Shown here piece after piece: positions 48,000 through 59,450 of a stretch of DNA of 64,000 nucleotides; positions within the stretch are counted from its first letter, which is position 1, and each line of letters starts with the position of its first letter. A program made the position numbers and the translations under genes. The stretch is from Climacium dendroides (lineage: Eukaryota > Streptophyta > Bryopsida > Hypnales > Climaciaceae). The notes under the pieces were generated by a model. It had not been told where the DNA came from and ran no database searches. It was given only the letters and a program-made list of their open reading frames with translations. The stretch covers positions 31,000,001 through 31,064,000 of the forward strand of contig OX467082.1 in assembly GCA_950106755.1 (NCBI GenBank), in the 5' to 3' direction.

Positions 48000-48900
48000 A
48001 GGATTATGAGTAGAGATTTTATTTATTTTTCTTTGAAATTTTCACACAACATATGTACAAGGAGTAGCTTTAAGGCTCAACAATTTTCATAACTTTTGAT
48101 TATATAGTTAAAAAGTTATTGTGTAATATGTAGTTTGTTTCTCAACTCAGGCACTCTAGGTAGATCAAAAATAAAAATAAAAACTTAAAATTGGTTCATA
48201 AGATTTATACATACATGGAAAGCTTTTAATCATTCCATTTTGATTAATGAGATGAAAGTTATGACTAGGGGTTCTAGCTTGCAAGGCAATTATGGATTCT
48301 CTATTCTAAAATAAACTTTGAAGTCCTTTTTTAATTCAATTTTCAATATTTTTGAAAAAAATATAAAATCATAGTATATAGATTGTTTATTACAACATTA
48401 CAATCATTGAGATCCAAAATACTAAATTCATAAAGAAATTCTTATAAATTTAGTATTTTGAATCATTCTCTATTTTTTTTACTTACTATTTTTTTCCTAT
48501 ATATTGTACAATTCCAAATGATGTGAAAATTTTCAAGCATATAGCCAACTTGCTTTGAAGAATGAATCCAAAGAAGCTCAACCATTTTGGACATTTTTTC
48601 ATAATGATCTAACCTTAAGAAGTGCAGTTGCCTAGTTTTTAATAGGGCAAAAAAAAGTGGATTTTTGCCACTTTAAACACTAATATCTTGCAATCTATAC
48701 AATTTGAAATTTCTGAAATTTTTTCCACACCAAAAGATCTCATGATTACATGTGTCCAAAAATTATATTTTTCAAAATTTGGTACTTGTACTAGACATGG
48801 CAGGTTTGGGAGCATTATTGGTGAGAATATAGTCAAGGAATTTTAGGGGTTGAGGCAAGATGCTAAACCTATCCTACAAATTGGGCCTAGTAGGGTGAAA
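48000..48900 (-). repeat. Dispersed AT-rich repeat family, inverted partner
   Basis: Read on the minus strand it follows the same order of words as the 46.69 kb copy. The two form an imperfect inverted pair around about 0.3 kb. Confidence 0.6.
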
Positions 48901-49337
48901 TTATCTCTTTGGGGAAAACACAAGAGTTTTTATTTGCATTCAGAGGCCCCAAATTAGCTGGGGAGTTCAAAAACAAAGAATTAATATGACAGAACTAGGG
49001 AAGTTTTTTTCACAACTACTCTTTTGAACACAAAATTCACCCTGCTGGGCCCAGTTCGTACGACGGGTTGAGTGTCCTGCCATCATGTTAATATGCACCG
49101 AAAATTAAAACCTTAAAAAAGGATCTCTGCGAATTCATCAACTGAAATCAGGCAGGAGCTTTAATTCCTTTTTTGGAACAGATGGATTGAAGATTCCATA
49201 AATCAGGCAAGCTTTGATTTGACCCTCCCCAGGTAATAATTGACAGAGTCCCAATGAGATTCACAATTTTGCAGAAGATTAAAAGTTTTAGTCCCGTTGA
49301 CAAGCAGGAGATAATCCCGAAAAGCAGAACAGAACTC

Positions 49338-49391
49338 GCAATCAAGCTCCGCGCTGCGACCCGATTGAACAGTAACCCACACTAATGTCGG
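49338..49391 (+). promoter_or_regulatory. Conserved promoter footprint, gene D
   Basis: GCAATCAAGCTCCGCG, then GATTGAACAGTAACCCACAC and AATGTCGG; about 80% identical to the A footprint across 54 bp and 96 bp upstream of the TATA box. Confidence 0.6.
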
Positions 49392-49486
49392 AACCGGAAT
49401 TAGAAAGTTAGCACCGCCTCCTTGCTAATCTCATGGTCAGTTAGCGGGAGTAGAAACTAGAATCGAAGATGGTTGACCTTTGGGCA

Positions 49487-49494
49487 CTATATAA
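49487..49494 (+). promoter_or_regulatory. TATA box of gene D
   Basis: CTATATAA, followed by leader words shared with C (CTCATCGGTTC, TCTCTCTTCCGAAGT). Confidence 0.65.
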
Positions 49495-49741
49495 CAAGTT
49501 CGCTCACTGCATACATTCACTCATCGGTTCTTGTGTCTCTCTTCCGAAGTTCAATCTCGAAGTTGACTTTGGGAAATTCTTCCGCATCAATACATTCACA
49601 TCCGAGTCACAATCCTTGTAGCTACACTACATACATACACTGAATTTCAGACTTCGTATCTGATCAGAGGGATCACGTACATTATTTAAGAAGCTGCCAC
49701 TGGAAGGGCTCGCAAGTACTTCAGCTCGTCCCTCAACCCAG

Positions 49742-50120
49742 GTATCTACGCTCCTCATTAATCTCAGTCAGCGCATCTCAATTCACTTCCATGTGCATTC
49801 TGGATTCATTTTTACGAATCAGTCCATTGAGATCTGAATTCATCAAGTCTATGAGTCGTTCCGAATTCTGAGAATTCTAAGAGTCAGTTCCCTTCAGTGT
49901 CGAAACAGGGTTGAGTGATTATGTGTGTTGGTTTCGTATTCACTCGAGCATAGATGGGTGACAGAGATATATCCCTTGAATTGAGAATAGTGGATGTCTA
50001 TATTGGCATGGTTTTCATACAATTATATTCTTCATTCTTAGCTACTGTTGTTCTAGAAGCAATTGTCCTCGTCTCGAGTTCAATCTTGAACTAAGTGAGC
50101 AATGTTGGATTCCTTTGCAG
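49742..50120 (+). other. Probable 5'-UTR intron of gene D
   Basis: Donor CAACCCAG|GTATCT and acceptor TCCTTTGCAG|ATTCAGC, 379 bp. The exon sequence on either side resembles that of C, while the interior does not. Confidence 0.55.
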
Positions 50121-50178
50121 ATTCAGCTGCACTGAAATTAGGAAAGGAACGGATTCAATCTAGAGGGTGGCTTTCACA

Positions 50179-52067
50179 ATGGCGACGGCAACAGCCGTGA
50201 ACTTGGTGGTGCTGTTGGTGCTGGCGTCTCAATGGACGTCACTCCACGCGAGGTCTGTCCCCGGGGACTACGACACCCAGGAGTACGTTCCTGTTCAGGC
50301 AAACGATGAGCCCAGGTTTGCTAGCCACGACTCCCCTTGGGAATTCGACGCCACGCAGGAGTCTTTCACCACCCAAAGCACGGTGCCCACGCCGACCGCT
50401 GACGCGAGCACTTACAACTACGATGCCAACACTTTCGCTTCCACGGACACCCAGCTCCCGTTCGACACCTTCGTGGACTCCCCGGAGACCGTCCAGGACA
50501 GTTTCGCTGATGGCACGACGTACACAACGAATCCAGGAGTGCATACGCAAGCTGAGTACGAGAATGACCAGGTCTTCTTCGACACCTCCGATGCTGACAC
50601 GGTGTACCGCGCCAACGACGAGTATGTAACCCGATCTATTGCGCCAGTTTCAGTCTAGGCGTTCTGTGGCAGCGTACCTCTTGCAGCTGTAGATTCAGTT
50701 GTTATTGGAGTGATCACTGCTCAGACGTGGCTTCGCCGCTAAGTCTGCGGCTCCAATGTCGAGTAGTACTATGGGATTACAAATTACAAATTACTCTGTT
50801 GATGACATTGGAAGGAATAATCAAATGTTTTTCTATCCACAGTGAACCTCTGATCATCTGTTTCTGACAAATTTTGACTTTGTCTGTGACTTGATTGGAT
50901 TTGTTGCTGATTGCATTGGTGCTGGATTGCAGTGGCCTGAGCCTGTCCGCGGCCGATGTGTTGAACGCCACCAACGTCGACGACATGCTGGCGTCGGTGG
51001 CCAAGGCCATGGGCGGATGCGGCACAGGAAACCCCATCGACGACTGCTGGCGGTGTGACCCCAACTGGAAGAGCCATCGCCAGGCGCTCGCCTCCTGCGC
51101 CATCGGATTCGGACGAAATGCCGTCGGCGGAAAGAATGGGCCCATCTATACGGTCACCAACAATGGCGACGACTTGACCAACCCTCAGCCCGGTACTCTA
51201 CGCTATGGGGTGACGCGCGACGGACCGCTGTGGATCATCTTCGCCAAGAGCATGACCATCCAATTGAAGGGCGAACTCTGGGTGACGGCGTACAAGACAC
51301 TGGACGGACGTGGCGCCGAGGTGCACATCACGGGCGGGTCGCAAATCACCATACAGAATACCAACAACGTCATCGTCCACGGGCTGTACATCCACGATAT
51401 CAAACCCTCGGGCCCGAGCACAGTCCGGGCGTCCCCTACGCAGCTGGTAAAGCGCGTCGTGACGGATGGTGACGGCTTGCACATTTGGGGATCGCACGAC
51501 GTGTGGGTGGACCATTGCTACCTGGCCAGGGCCACCGACGGACTGCTGGACGTGACTCGCGGGTCGACGATGGTGACGGTTTCGAACAACTTCTTCGAGC
51601 AGCACGACAAGACGATGTTGTTGGGCGCGGACCCCAGCCACACCATGGACCGCAACATGAAGGTGACGGTGGCGTTCAACAAGTTCGGGCCGGGCTTGGT
51701 CCAGCGCCTGCCGCGGTGCCGCTTCGGCGTGTTCCACGTGTTGAACAACGACTACTCTGCGGGGTGGAGCATCTACGCGATCGGTGGCAGCGAGGACCCG
51801 ACCATTCTTTCGCAGGGCAACTATTTCAGTCCGAGTGGCAACAAAGAAGTGACGAAGCGCATCAATGACAACGGTCCCATGTTCGGTGGGTGGCAGAAGT
51901 GGAACTGGGCTTCCAGCGGCGACGTTTTCACGAAGGGCGCTTTCTTCGTGGGGTCCGGCGCGAAGGCGACTTCGGCGAGTGTGTATGCAAAGGCGTTCAG
52001 CACGTCTTCGCGGCCTGGCAACTTGGTTCCCGCCCTCACCAAGGCCGCGGGTCCTCTTTCGCTGTAG
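50179..52067 (+). CDS. Pectate lyase D (PL1), two exons
   Basis: Exon 1 is 50,179-50,621 and exon 2 is 50,933-52,067; splice GACGA|GTATGT...ATTGCAG|TGG, phase 2; 525 aa. The start is the ATG of MATATAVN. The upstream in-frame codon equivalent to the first Met of C is GTG here, so D starts four codons later. Signal peptide to about residue 27; the acidic extension contains no lysine. The catalytic domain keeps DGDGLH, WVDHC, DGLLDV, HDKTMLLG and RLPRCRFG. Exon 2 is nearly identical to C in stretches (51,241-51,358 and 51,471 to about 52,050) but clearly different between them. Expected role: cell-wall pectate cleavage, as for A-C. Confidence 0.95.
50622..50932 (+). other. Coding intron of gene D
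   Basis: GT-AG, 311 bp, at the same place and phase as the other three genes. Confidence 0.9.
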
Positions 52068-52467
52068 AGGAATTAAACTGGGAATTGCACGATCACCCTG
52101 GAGAGCAGATCACAAGGAGACCCGGAACCTTTACCAAGCAATGGACGACGCATACTCATCAAGTCTAGCAAATGGACTCTTACACTGAAGCTGCGCTTGC
52201 AGCAGCCTGAATGCGGTCGTCCGACTAACAGGGAAATCGTTTTTGCAACCCCCTCATTGAAGTTTGCTTGCGAATGCTTTTACAATTCCAGCAGCTGGTG
52301 AGGGAAGAGTTCGTTTAGGTGTGTTTATTATACTAGTTTATCTTCGATATGCGTAACCTTTGCTCAGCAGATGACAACCTCTGAGCAGACGAGTTGTTCA
52401 AGTATTATCGAGTGTAGATCCTACATACGTAGTTGACAGAGTTGCAGAAACAAAGAATGTTGCAATT

Positions 52468-52581
52468 CTAAGAATCGACCGCTGATTGGGAGGTCAATGG
52501 AGCTGGAGAGTGACGAGTTGGTTAAAATGACGAAGTCATCGACCTCACTGAAGCCCCCTCCAGATCAGAAAGAGTTGGTTT
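52468..52581 (+). promoter_or_regulatory. Conserved 3'-flank element of gene D
   Basis: CTAAGAATCGACCG to GAGTTGGTTT, 401 bp after the stop codon; the perfect 16-mer GACCTCACTGAAGCCC is at 52,541-52,556. Confidence 0.55.
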
Positions 52582-52599
52582 TAAAATAGACTTTTAGCG

Positions 52600-53160
52600 T
52601 TCATTAGTGGGCGAAGTCCACGATGTTATGCAAGTTTGTATCTGACCATGGTCAGTGGAAGTGAAGAGAAATGAGTAAGCAGTTGATGAACTAATTATTT
52701 GACAACCTGTGGTTATCTGATAATTTTGCAGACAAATCTGCTCACAAATGCCGACTTCTGGTTTGCAGAAGTTTTTTGAACTATTCAGTCGTTCCTGTTG
52801 TAGCATTTGTTACCTTGCACTCTTTAATTTTGGATGTTTTGCAGCACCGGATGTACTTGCATCGATACCGTAACGGTTGCTTTGAGAGGTGGCTCCCACC
52901 CAATTGTAAGGCAGTTATGGAGATCTTTTCACTTCTGTTCCAATGCAACCAGTTTCGATTTGAATGGAGACGGTTCAAAATGGAAAATCATTTGAAAAAC
53001 ATCACAATAGACTCGGATTCCAATTCTTAACACACTGCCAAGTAAGACTTCTGATGATCCTTGCTCGCTTGTTGCAAAAATACTTCGGATTCGGTGCAGC
53101 GCCAGTCTGAAATCTGCGCGCGTCCCAGGTGGCACTTTGCAATTTAGACCGAGTAGTCTA
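52600..53160. other. Flank of gene D, no gene recognised
   Basis: Moderate GC with short overlapping frames on both strands, none resembling a known protein. By position it corresponds to the start of the downstream block of gene C, but I could not align it convincingly. Confidence 0.35.
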
Positions 53161-53339
53161 AAAATGGCATATGGAAAATCACCATTTTAACGAAATTTCC
53201 TTTCTTCTTCAATCATGCTTTCAAACTCTCAAAACTCAAGGAAAGACATCACAACATGAATGTACATATCTCCGGATCAAACAAAACAGCCCTTTCTTGC
53301 GATGGTGTCCTTTTCATTTGTATCAAATATTAAATTAAT

Positions 53340-54240
53340 CCTCAAAGGACCAAAGTCCCTATAAAGGGACACAATGGATTATGGGTAGGCTCTTGCAATC
53401 TCAATTTCTGAAGATGGAAAAAAACATTAGCTTTCTAGAAATATAATTTTTAATTCAATTGGTGCCTGGGAGCAAGAGTTATGCCATCCTAAGCACAATT
53501 TACACCTCATTGGGTAGCAAAAGAAATGACAAAAATTTAAATTAAAAGCTTTTTTTCTTATAGATCATATTTTTGTCTATATGGAGAACTTTTATTCATT
53601 CCATTTGAATTAGACAATGCATGATGTGAAAGTCATAGAACATCTCATTTTCTAGGCAATCATAGCATCTTGAGAAAATAACATATTGGATTCATATTTT
53701 AACTCAATTTTCACAATATTTCTAACAAAAGAAAAGTTCTATGAGGTTAAGTTTGATCATTAGAATAATCTCACCATTGGAATTGGTGTGTTTCAAGTCC
53801 ATTTTAGAGACATTAACAATTTAGTTTTTCCCTGTATTTCATATCTACTTCTACTTAACAATTTCTTTAAGAATGAAAATTAAATGCTATTTATTTTATT
53901 TCATTTCCTAAACTTTCATCTCAATTCTTCAAGATATTTTTTAAAATCAAAACTTTGTAGTGCTAAAAAAATTTAATTAAGAAGGTTCAAATTCAAATAA
54001 TCTAGTCACTTAAAGTGCAATTTTTTTTTATTTTCTTCTCATTTAACGCAAATATCTTGTAATTTATGTGGCCAAAGTTTCTAAAATTTCTTCCACTCAT
54101 TCTTCCATTAGTCTAGTGCAAGATCCCAGGTTTAGATATGCAAAAAAAATGAACTTTAAACTTTCTTGCTCTTTGCAATAGAAATGGCAGTTTTTAGTGT
54201 TTTGTGACAAAAAAGGGAATCAACAAGCATTAAGGGGTTA
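53340..54240 (-). repeat. Dispersed AT-rich repeat family, minus copy
   Basis: Minus-strand relative of the 12.8-13.7 kb copy (TGCCATTTCTATTGCAAAGA, GGGATCTTGCACTAG, GGAAGAAATTTTAGAAACTT). Its right edge carries TTAAGGGGTTAAAAACC. Confidence 0.6.
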
Positions 54241-55800
54241 AAAACCAATGCATAGGTGCCTCCTCTATCAATATATTGGACTTTAGTAGAGGTGAAGAAT
54301 TCATAAAATGATCATAAACATGTATTAATTGCAATTATCAAATAAAAATACTACTAATATAACAAAATAGGATCAATAACAAAAATTGTTTGTTGCCTCC
54401 ATTTCATAATCATAAAAAGAAATGTAAGGTAGACCAACCCAATTCCGTCTATTGCCCAATTCTACCCCTTACTTTTGGCCCCAATTCCATCCTCCACTTT
54501 TGGCTCCAATTCCATCTATTCAAACATTCAAATCCACCCCAAAAAATATTCAAATCCCTTCAAGATTCTAACAAAATTGGTACATTAATACCCAAATGGG
54601 TAATGTGTCAATCCTTGATTAGTGGGAACTTAAGTGCCAATGGATACACGGAAAGGCAGTTATGGGATGGTTATGGGATGGTTACGGAATATTTATGACC
54701 CCACTCTATAAATAGTTTTGTAATTTAAAGACAATCACTTCAAAAATTCACAAAAAATACAATTTTAATTAAAAAAAATTATAATTCCACTTGTGGGTTT
54801 GATTTGTAAAAGAAGCGCCCTCCTCTAAAAAATATGTGCCCTTCTTGGGATTGCCACCAAGATAATTATTCAGATTCCAAATCAGAGTGGCAATAGGCTT
54901 GTCTACCTTACGTCCCACTCACTCATAAAATGTCAGTCCTGCGTGATCTTTCACCATCCCATGATCAAACTGATTGACACAGAACAGGACAGACACTCCC
55001 AAAGCAATATAGAACCATGTTACTGTCCATGGAATCCAAGAGTGTTTCGGTTCATGTTGATCATGGAAGAATTGCAGAGAAATCGTGACCTCCATCACTA
55101 ACTTACAGCAAATCGAATCCTGTCTCTAATCTGGTGATCATCTGATACTGCTGTCGTCCGCATTGGATCCCTCCTACTTTAGGGCAACCCTGCAAGTGTT
55201 CATTCACAAAAAAAAAGAGATCATTCTATACAAAAGAGGGATAAATTAACGTGATGGAGGGATCACTATTTCTACCTCAAATCTCAATTCTCTACTACCG
55301 TATAGTGTGGTTGTTTATTTCTCCCAAATTTGATATTTCCTTCAATTGGTGTGATTGTAGTGTAGAGTGAGAAATTTTTGGTTCACTTGTAAGTATTTAT
55401 TTGAATATGACTTCTGAGCACCAAATCTAAAAGACACTCATTGCTAATAAAAATCAAGATGCGGTTAAGAAGTGAAATATCATTGAGGGTGACCGTCTTT
55501 CGTCACTAATGAATCAAAACGGAACGCAGAAAAAATAATCAGTATCCCATATGCACAACGGTCGTGCAGGAGTTAACATATGTTAAGAAATGACTACACT
55601 TAAACAGGCCCTCTCTCGCGTTCTATGCAAGAAATTAGCAAACTCAGGACTAGTACTGGTGCTCAACAGGAACCAACTCACAATAGTACGTGGCTCAAGA
55701 TACAAGAAACAGAGAAGTGGAATCAGATACACATATATACACGATGAAGATCTTGACTCCACATTCTCAGGAACTGGATCCAACTGCAGAATTTAATTTA
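54240..55800. other. Intergenic DNA, AT-rich then gene-like
   Basis: 54.24-54.8 kb is AT-rich, with a short direct repeat around 54.47-54.52 kb (CTTTTGGCyCCAATTCCATC twice). 54.8-55.8 kb has gene-island composition but no frame I can support. Confidence 0.4.
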
Positions 55801-56066
55801 CAGTCCAGATATCATGTACACAAAGGCGAGCCAGGCAGAGTATTCTTGCACTAAGCAGATGCTGAAGCACATGAACTAGAAGAATTAAAACTTAAAATCA
55901 GCAAACAGTCCCAGTTTCGAGATCGAATGCCACTCCTTATTACATACGAGATCTACAAAATGAAAGCCAATTCAACATCACCCACTTCACAAGATTAAGC
56001 TCCAGTGACTCCCGACTCTTCACGTACGAAGCCAATTCAACAGTTGACATGGGATGCATATATGGT

Positions 56067-58326
56067 TCAGCTGCGGCAGCCAAAGCAAGCGCAAGAGACG
56101 GGAATGAAGGAGCACAATCCAAAGGGCAAGCCCCTCACTCCGCAGCGGATGTTGTAGCAGCAAACTGTAGGCAGGCACCACCGCCTGGACCGGTCACAGC
56201 ATGTGCACGGTGAGCACTGCCGGAAGTCGCCTAACACTCGACGTGTCGAATTCGCATGCTTGTGGAGGAGCTCTGGCGTATTTGGGAAGAGCTGAAGCTC
56301 GGTCCCGTTGGAAAATTTCACCACGTCGCTTGTCAGTGGAGCGCTGGCTATGGCGTCCCATTCTTCACGAAGGGCCTGTGCACATCAAGGGCATACGAAA
56401 AAACGTTAAAAGTAGGAAGAATAAGTAAGCACACGGGAGTCTCGAAAGTGCTCACAATGAATTACACTTACCGAGTGTAACGAAGGCATCAGTGGCCCAC
56501 TTCAACCTTCTTGAACTCGTGCATGAAAACTAAGTTAAATAAAATCTTGGGAATCAGGTACATTGGTTTATGGTGAAAATGCTATCGTACGTAATTTCTT
56601 GAGAAAATCATATATCCTCTCAAGCTTATCCCGAGTAATATATAATGTATATATCAACCTTGCCAACAGTGAGTACCACGACCAAACATCATTCGGACTT
56701 TATTTACGAATTTCATGCTGTGATCATGTCATGGATTTTAAGAAGTTTAGGGAAATCCTCTAAAAAGAAATTCAGACCTCAACTGAGAAGTTGCTGGTGT
56801 CCTCCTGCTCCTGAAACCTCTGCACATCCATTCAAATATTACGTATTGCATAAATGTCTCAGCTATGCAGTTATATTGTGAGGAAAGAGTACCATTAGAA
56901 CTTGTATAATGGCCACCTGGGATGAACAGAAATCTTGAGTTTGTTTGTTCCTGGGGCATTGCTCATTATGGGTTGGGTCCCTTCCGATGGTCTGTTGTGT
57001 TTATTGCTTATGACTTTTTGAACAAGTTCCACGTGCGTCAATTGGTGCATGCTTCTATTCGGAAGTATACTCTGTTGCTCAAGTTGAATGGCTTTCTCTA
57101 GCTAAACCATTATTAATATGTCTACAAATTGATACTAATGAGACAAGTGACTCTATTGCAACTGGATTCCTTGAAGACGAATTAAAATCCGAGGACTGGC
57201 TATTTCAGAGTTCATGGTTTAGTTCTAGTTCTGAAGAACCGAAGAGTTCGAAAACTAGAGTACTTGAAAGATTCACGGTTTTGATACAGTCGTTCATCCG
57301 ATTCCGCTTCAGCCTAAGAACCTACCACAGCGTCCAAAACGTCTGCATTAAGCTCTACACTCTCGGTCTAATCTACTTGTTCAATCTCAGTTAAGATTTA
57401 TTCTGGAGAACTACTGGAGACTTATTCCACAATTAATCAATTTAATTCCGAAGTAAATAACGTAGAAGCAATTATGGCCCGAAAGACAGATTCAGTAATT
57501 AAGGTTGCTCACCTCTGTTTGCCTTGGTAACGGCTCTGTTGATGCACCTACAGTCAAAAACCAGAAATTAGCCACACGCATATAAACTCTGGAACATGAC
57601 AGAATGCACTAGCAGGAACGTCTGAAAACATCATATTGTTGACCCTACGTGTTAATCTATTCTTCGTTTCTGAGCAGGTGAATTCTTAGTTTGTGATAAA
57701 TTCCTTCTCGGTTGATGACTTTTCCATTGCACGCCATCGAAATATTGATATCACTTGACTTTGGCAAAGCCAAAAACTCGGATTTTCTTTAGTCTCGGCA
57801 TGAAGAAATGGAGGAGCTCAGCGAATATTTCCTTGACCCCTGAGAACTGCTAATAATTTATTTTGTATCATTTTATTCATTGGCTTTCGTATACAAAAGA
57901 TATCATTCTACTTATTCTCTTGGAAATGCGAAGGTTAATTTTACTGAGATAGCGATCGACTCCCTGTAAAAAGATGCGTGACACCCTAATGTCCCAACTC
58001 TTATTAGAGAGTCTACTCTTAATATAACGCCCACGCTCTAGCTTCTTCTAATAAAGCTTTCTGCAGTGTTAAATACACCTTCACATAACTCCTCTTCGTC
58101 AGCCAGCAAAATCAGCTAATTCGAATAAAATTAATACATCTCCAAGCTCCGTCCGTGGCAATGCTTTTTCAAACATGAATTCCCTAAAAAAGAGCTGAGG
58201 CAAATTGCCCATCTGTTCTTGAATTTCACACTAACTATAACATAACAAATCAAAAGCCAACCATGGAATACCTGCAAGCAATCCCGCTATCAGAAACAGC
58301 TGCAGCACTGAATAATGCACAGCCAT
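56067..58326 (-). CDS. Small secreted 12-cysteine protein, three exons
   Basis: Proposed exons: 58,326-58,272 (MAVHYSVLQLFLIAGLLA), 57,547-57,513 and 56,375-56,067. The splice sites are GCAG|GTATTC, ACTGTAG|GT, ACAGAG|GTGAGC and TGCACAG|GCC; the phases fit (1, then 0), giving 132 aa. Residues 1 to about 20 are a signal peptide. The middle is polar, with sequons at Asn53 and Asn72. Residues 84-130 hold 12 cysteines: CSPCTCC, WC, PTVCCYNIRCG, PFGLCSF, SCACFGC. This spacing recalls uncharacterised plant secreted cysteine-rich proteins that I remember but cannot name; function unknown. It is probably an apoplastic, disulfide-bonded peptide. An extra or alternative exon near 56,475 (…CACTCG|GTAAGT) is possible. 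The third exon is the surest part. Confidence 0.6.
56376..57512 (-). other. Second intron of the cysteine-rich gene
   Basis: 1,137 bp, GTGAGC...TGCACAG. Contains a further donor-like CTCG|GTAAGTG at about 56,470, which might mark an alternative exon. Confidence 0.5.
57548..58271 (-). other. First intron of the cysteine-rich gene
   Basis: 724 bp, GTATTC...CTGTAG, immediately after the signal-peptide exon. Nothing else is seen inside. Confidence 0.5.
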
Positions 58327-59450
58327 TTTTACTTCAATAGACCTTCAAGTGAAGCACGAGCCACTTTCTTCAACTTCCAAATGAGCCTCTGAATCTTTAG
58401 AAACCAATCTGGAACAAGCAGCACAACAGCCAGTGCTCAGGAGAGATGACAACACAATAGGGAGTACTAACAGCAAGTTTCAACAAACGATCCAAAAAGA
58501 AGAGAAAAAAGAAAGGTAAGACATCAGGGGAGGAAACTCCGAGCTGCAAATAACAATTTCACAGAAAAGGGAATCAACAAAAAGGTTGTAAAGAAAAAAG
58601 CAAACACCATAGAGCTATCTACCTTCGGAGTCATGAAAAAAATTCCACCGGATGCGCAATGCAGCTCCAGAGATGTCCCACGCCCTAATGCAAGCCGCTG
58701 TTGCAGCCTAGTGTAGGTCCAAAAAGAAGGAGAGACAATGTGGGGTACACTCGCAGCTTTCGCCAGTACAGCAGCAACTGAAGATTGATGTTGTAGTACT
58801 TCCTCAATCCTGGCTGCACACCACCCAGATTACCATTACCTCAACTACCCTAATAAAACGCACAAAGAGTTGAACCCGGAGCTTAATCTGAATTAGAAAG
58901 AAGGACTGCACTGGACCTTTCGCCATTCCCGCATTCCAAGACTTGCAAAAAGGATAACCTATCTCTGGAGACTGCGGCTGTCAGAGCACATCACAGACAC
59001 GCTCGCTCGCTTACAAACCCATTAAACTAACAATAATCCACCGAAACAATAAGAGAGAAAAATGCAACTAACTTAGCAGCCTTGGAAACAGGGTCAGACC
59101 TAAGCAAGTTGTTGGTCGACCATAGCCAGCTTAGAAAGCGTTGTGTACAGCAGTCTCAAAGCAAGCTCTTGCGATTCTGGCCGATGAGCTAGCAGCAAAT
59201 GAATGAAATCAATGCATGCTCAGTCTAATAAAACCATAGACTGTGTGAATGCAGCGTGTTTGCTGGAGTTAAGAGCTCAATGAAGGCTGGGCGAGGGGTT
59301 ATGAGGAGAGTAATGGGGGCGATATGCTTGCAATTCATGCTCTGAGAGCTCTGGGTTTGCAGACTTGCAGACCGCAAGCGCTCACGACCAGTTGACGACG
59401 ATGGGCTGCACTGCACTGGAGTGACTGTGATGAGTGGACCCTGGTCTGAC
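58327..59450 (-). other. Probable leader and promoter of the cysteine-rich gene
   Basis: Gene-like composition continues about 1.1 kb upstream of the ATG and then drops into AT-rich DNA. I find no clear TATA box. The 63-codon frame at 59,416-59,225 has no recognisable family and may be leader sequence. Confidence 0.35.

Larger units (their letters stand above)
44060..49300. other. AT-rich repeat-filled DNA
   Basis: No gene is recognised. Contains dispersed-family copies at about 44.5-44.8 kb (minus), 46.69-47.69 kb (plus) and 48.0-48.9 kb (minus). From about 49.0 kb the composition rises into the promoter of gene D. Confidence 0.6.

Noticed and set aside
52776..53030. 84-codon frame downstream of gene D
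   Set aside because: A similar-sized frame exists on the opposite strand, there are no splice signals or family resemblance, and no paralogue keeps it.
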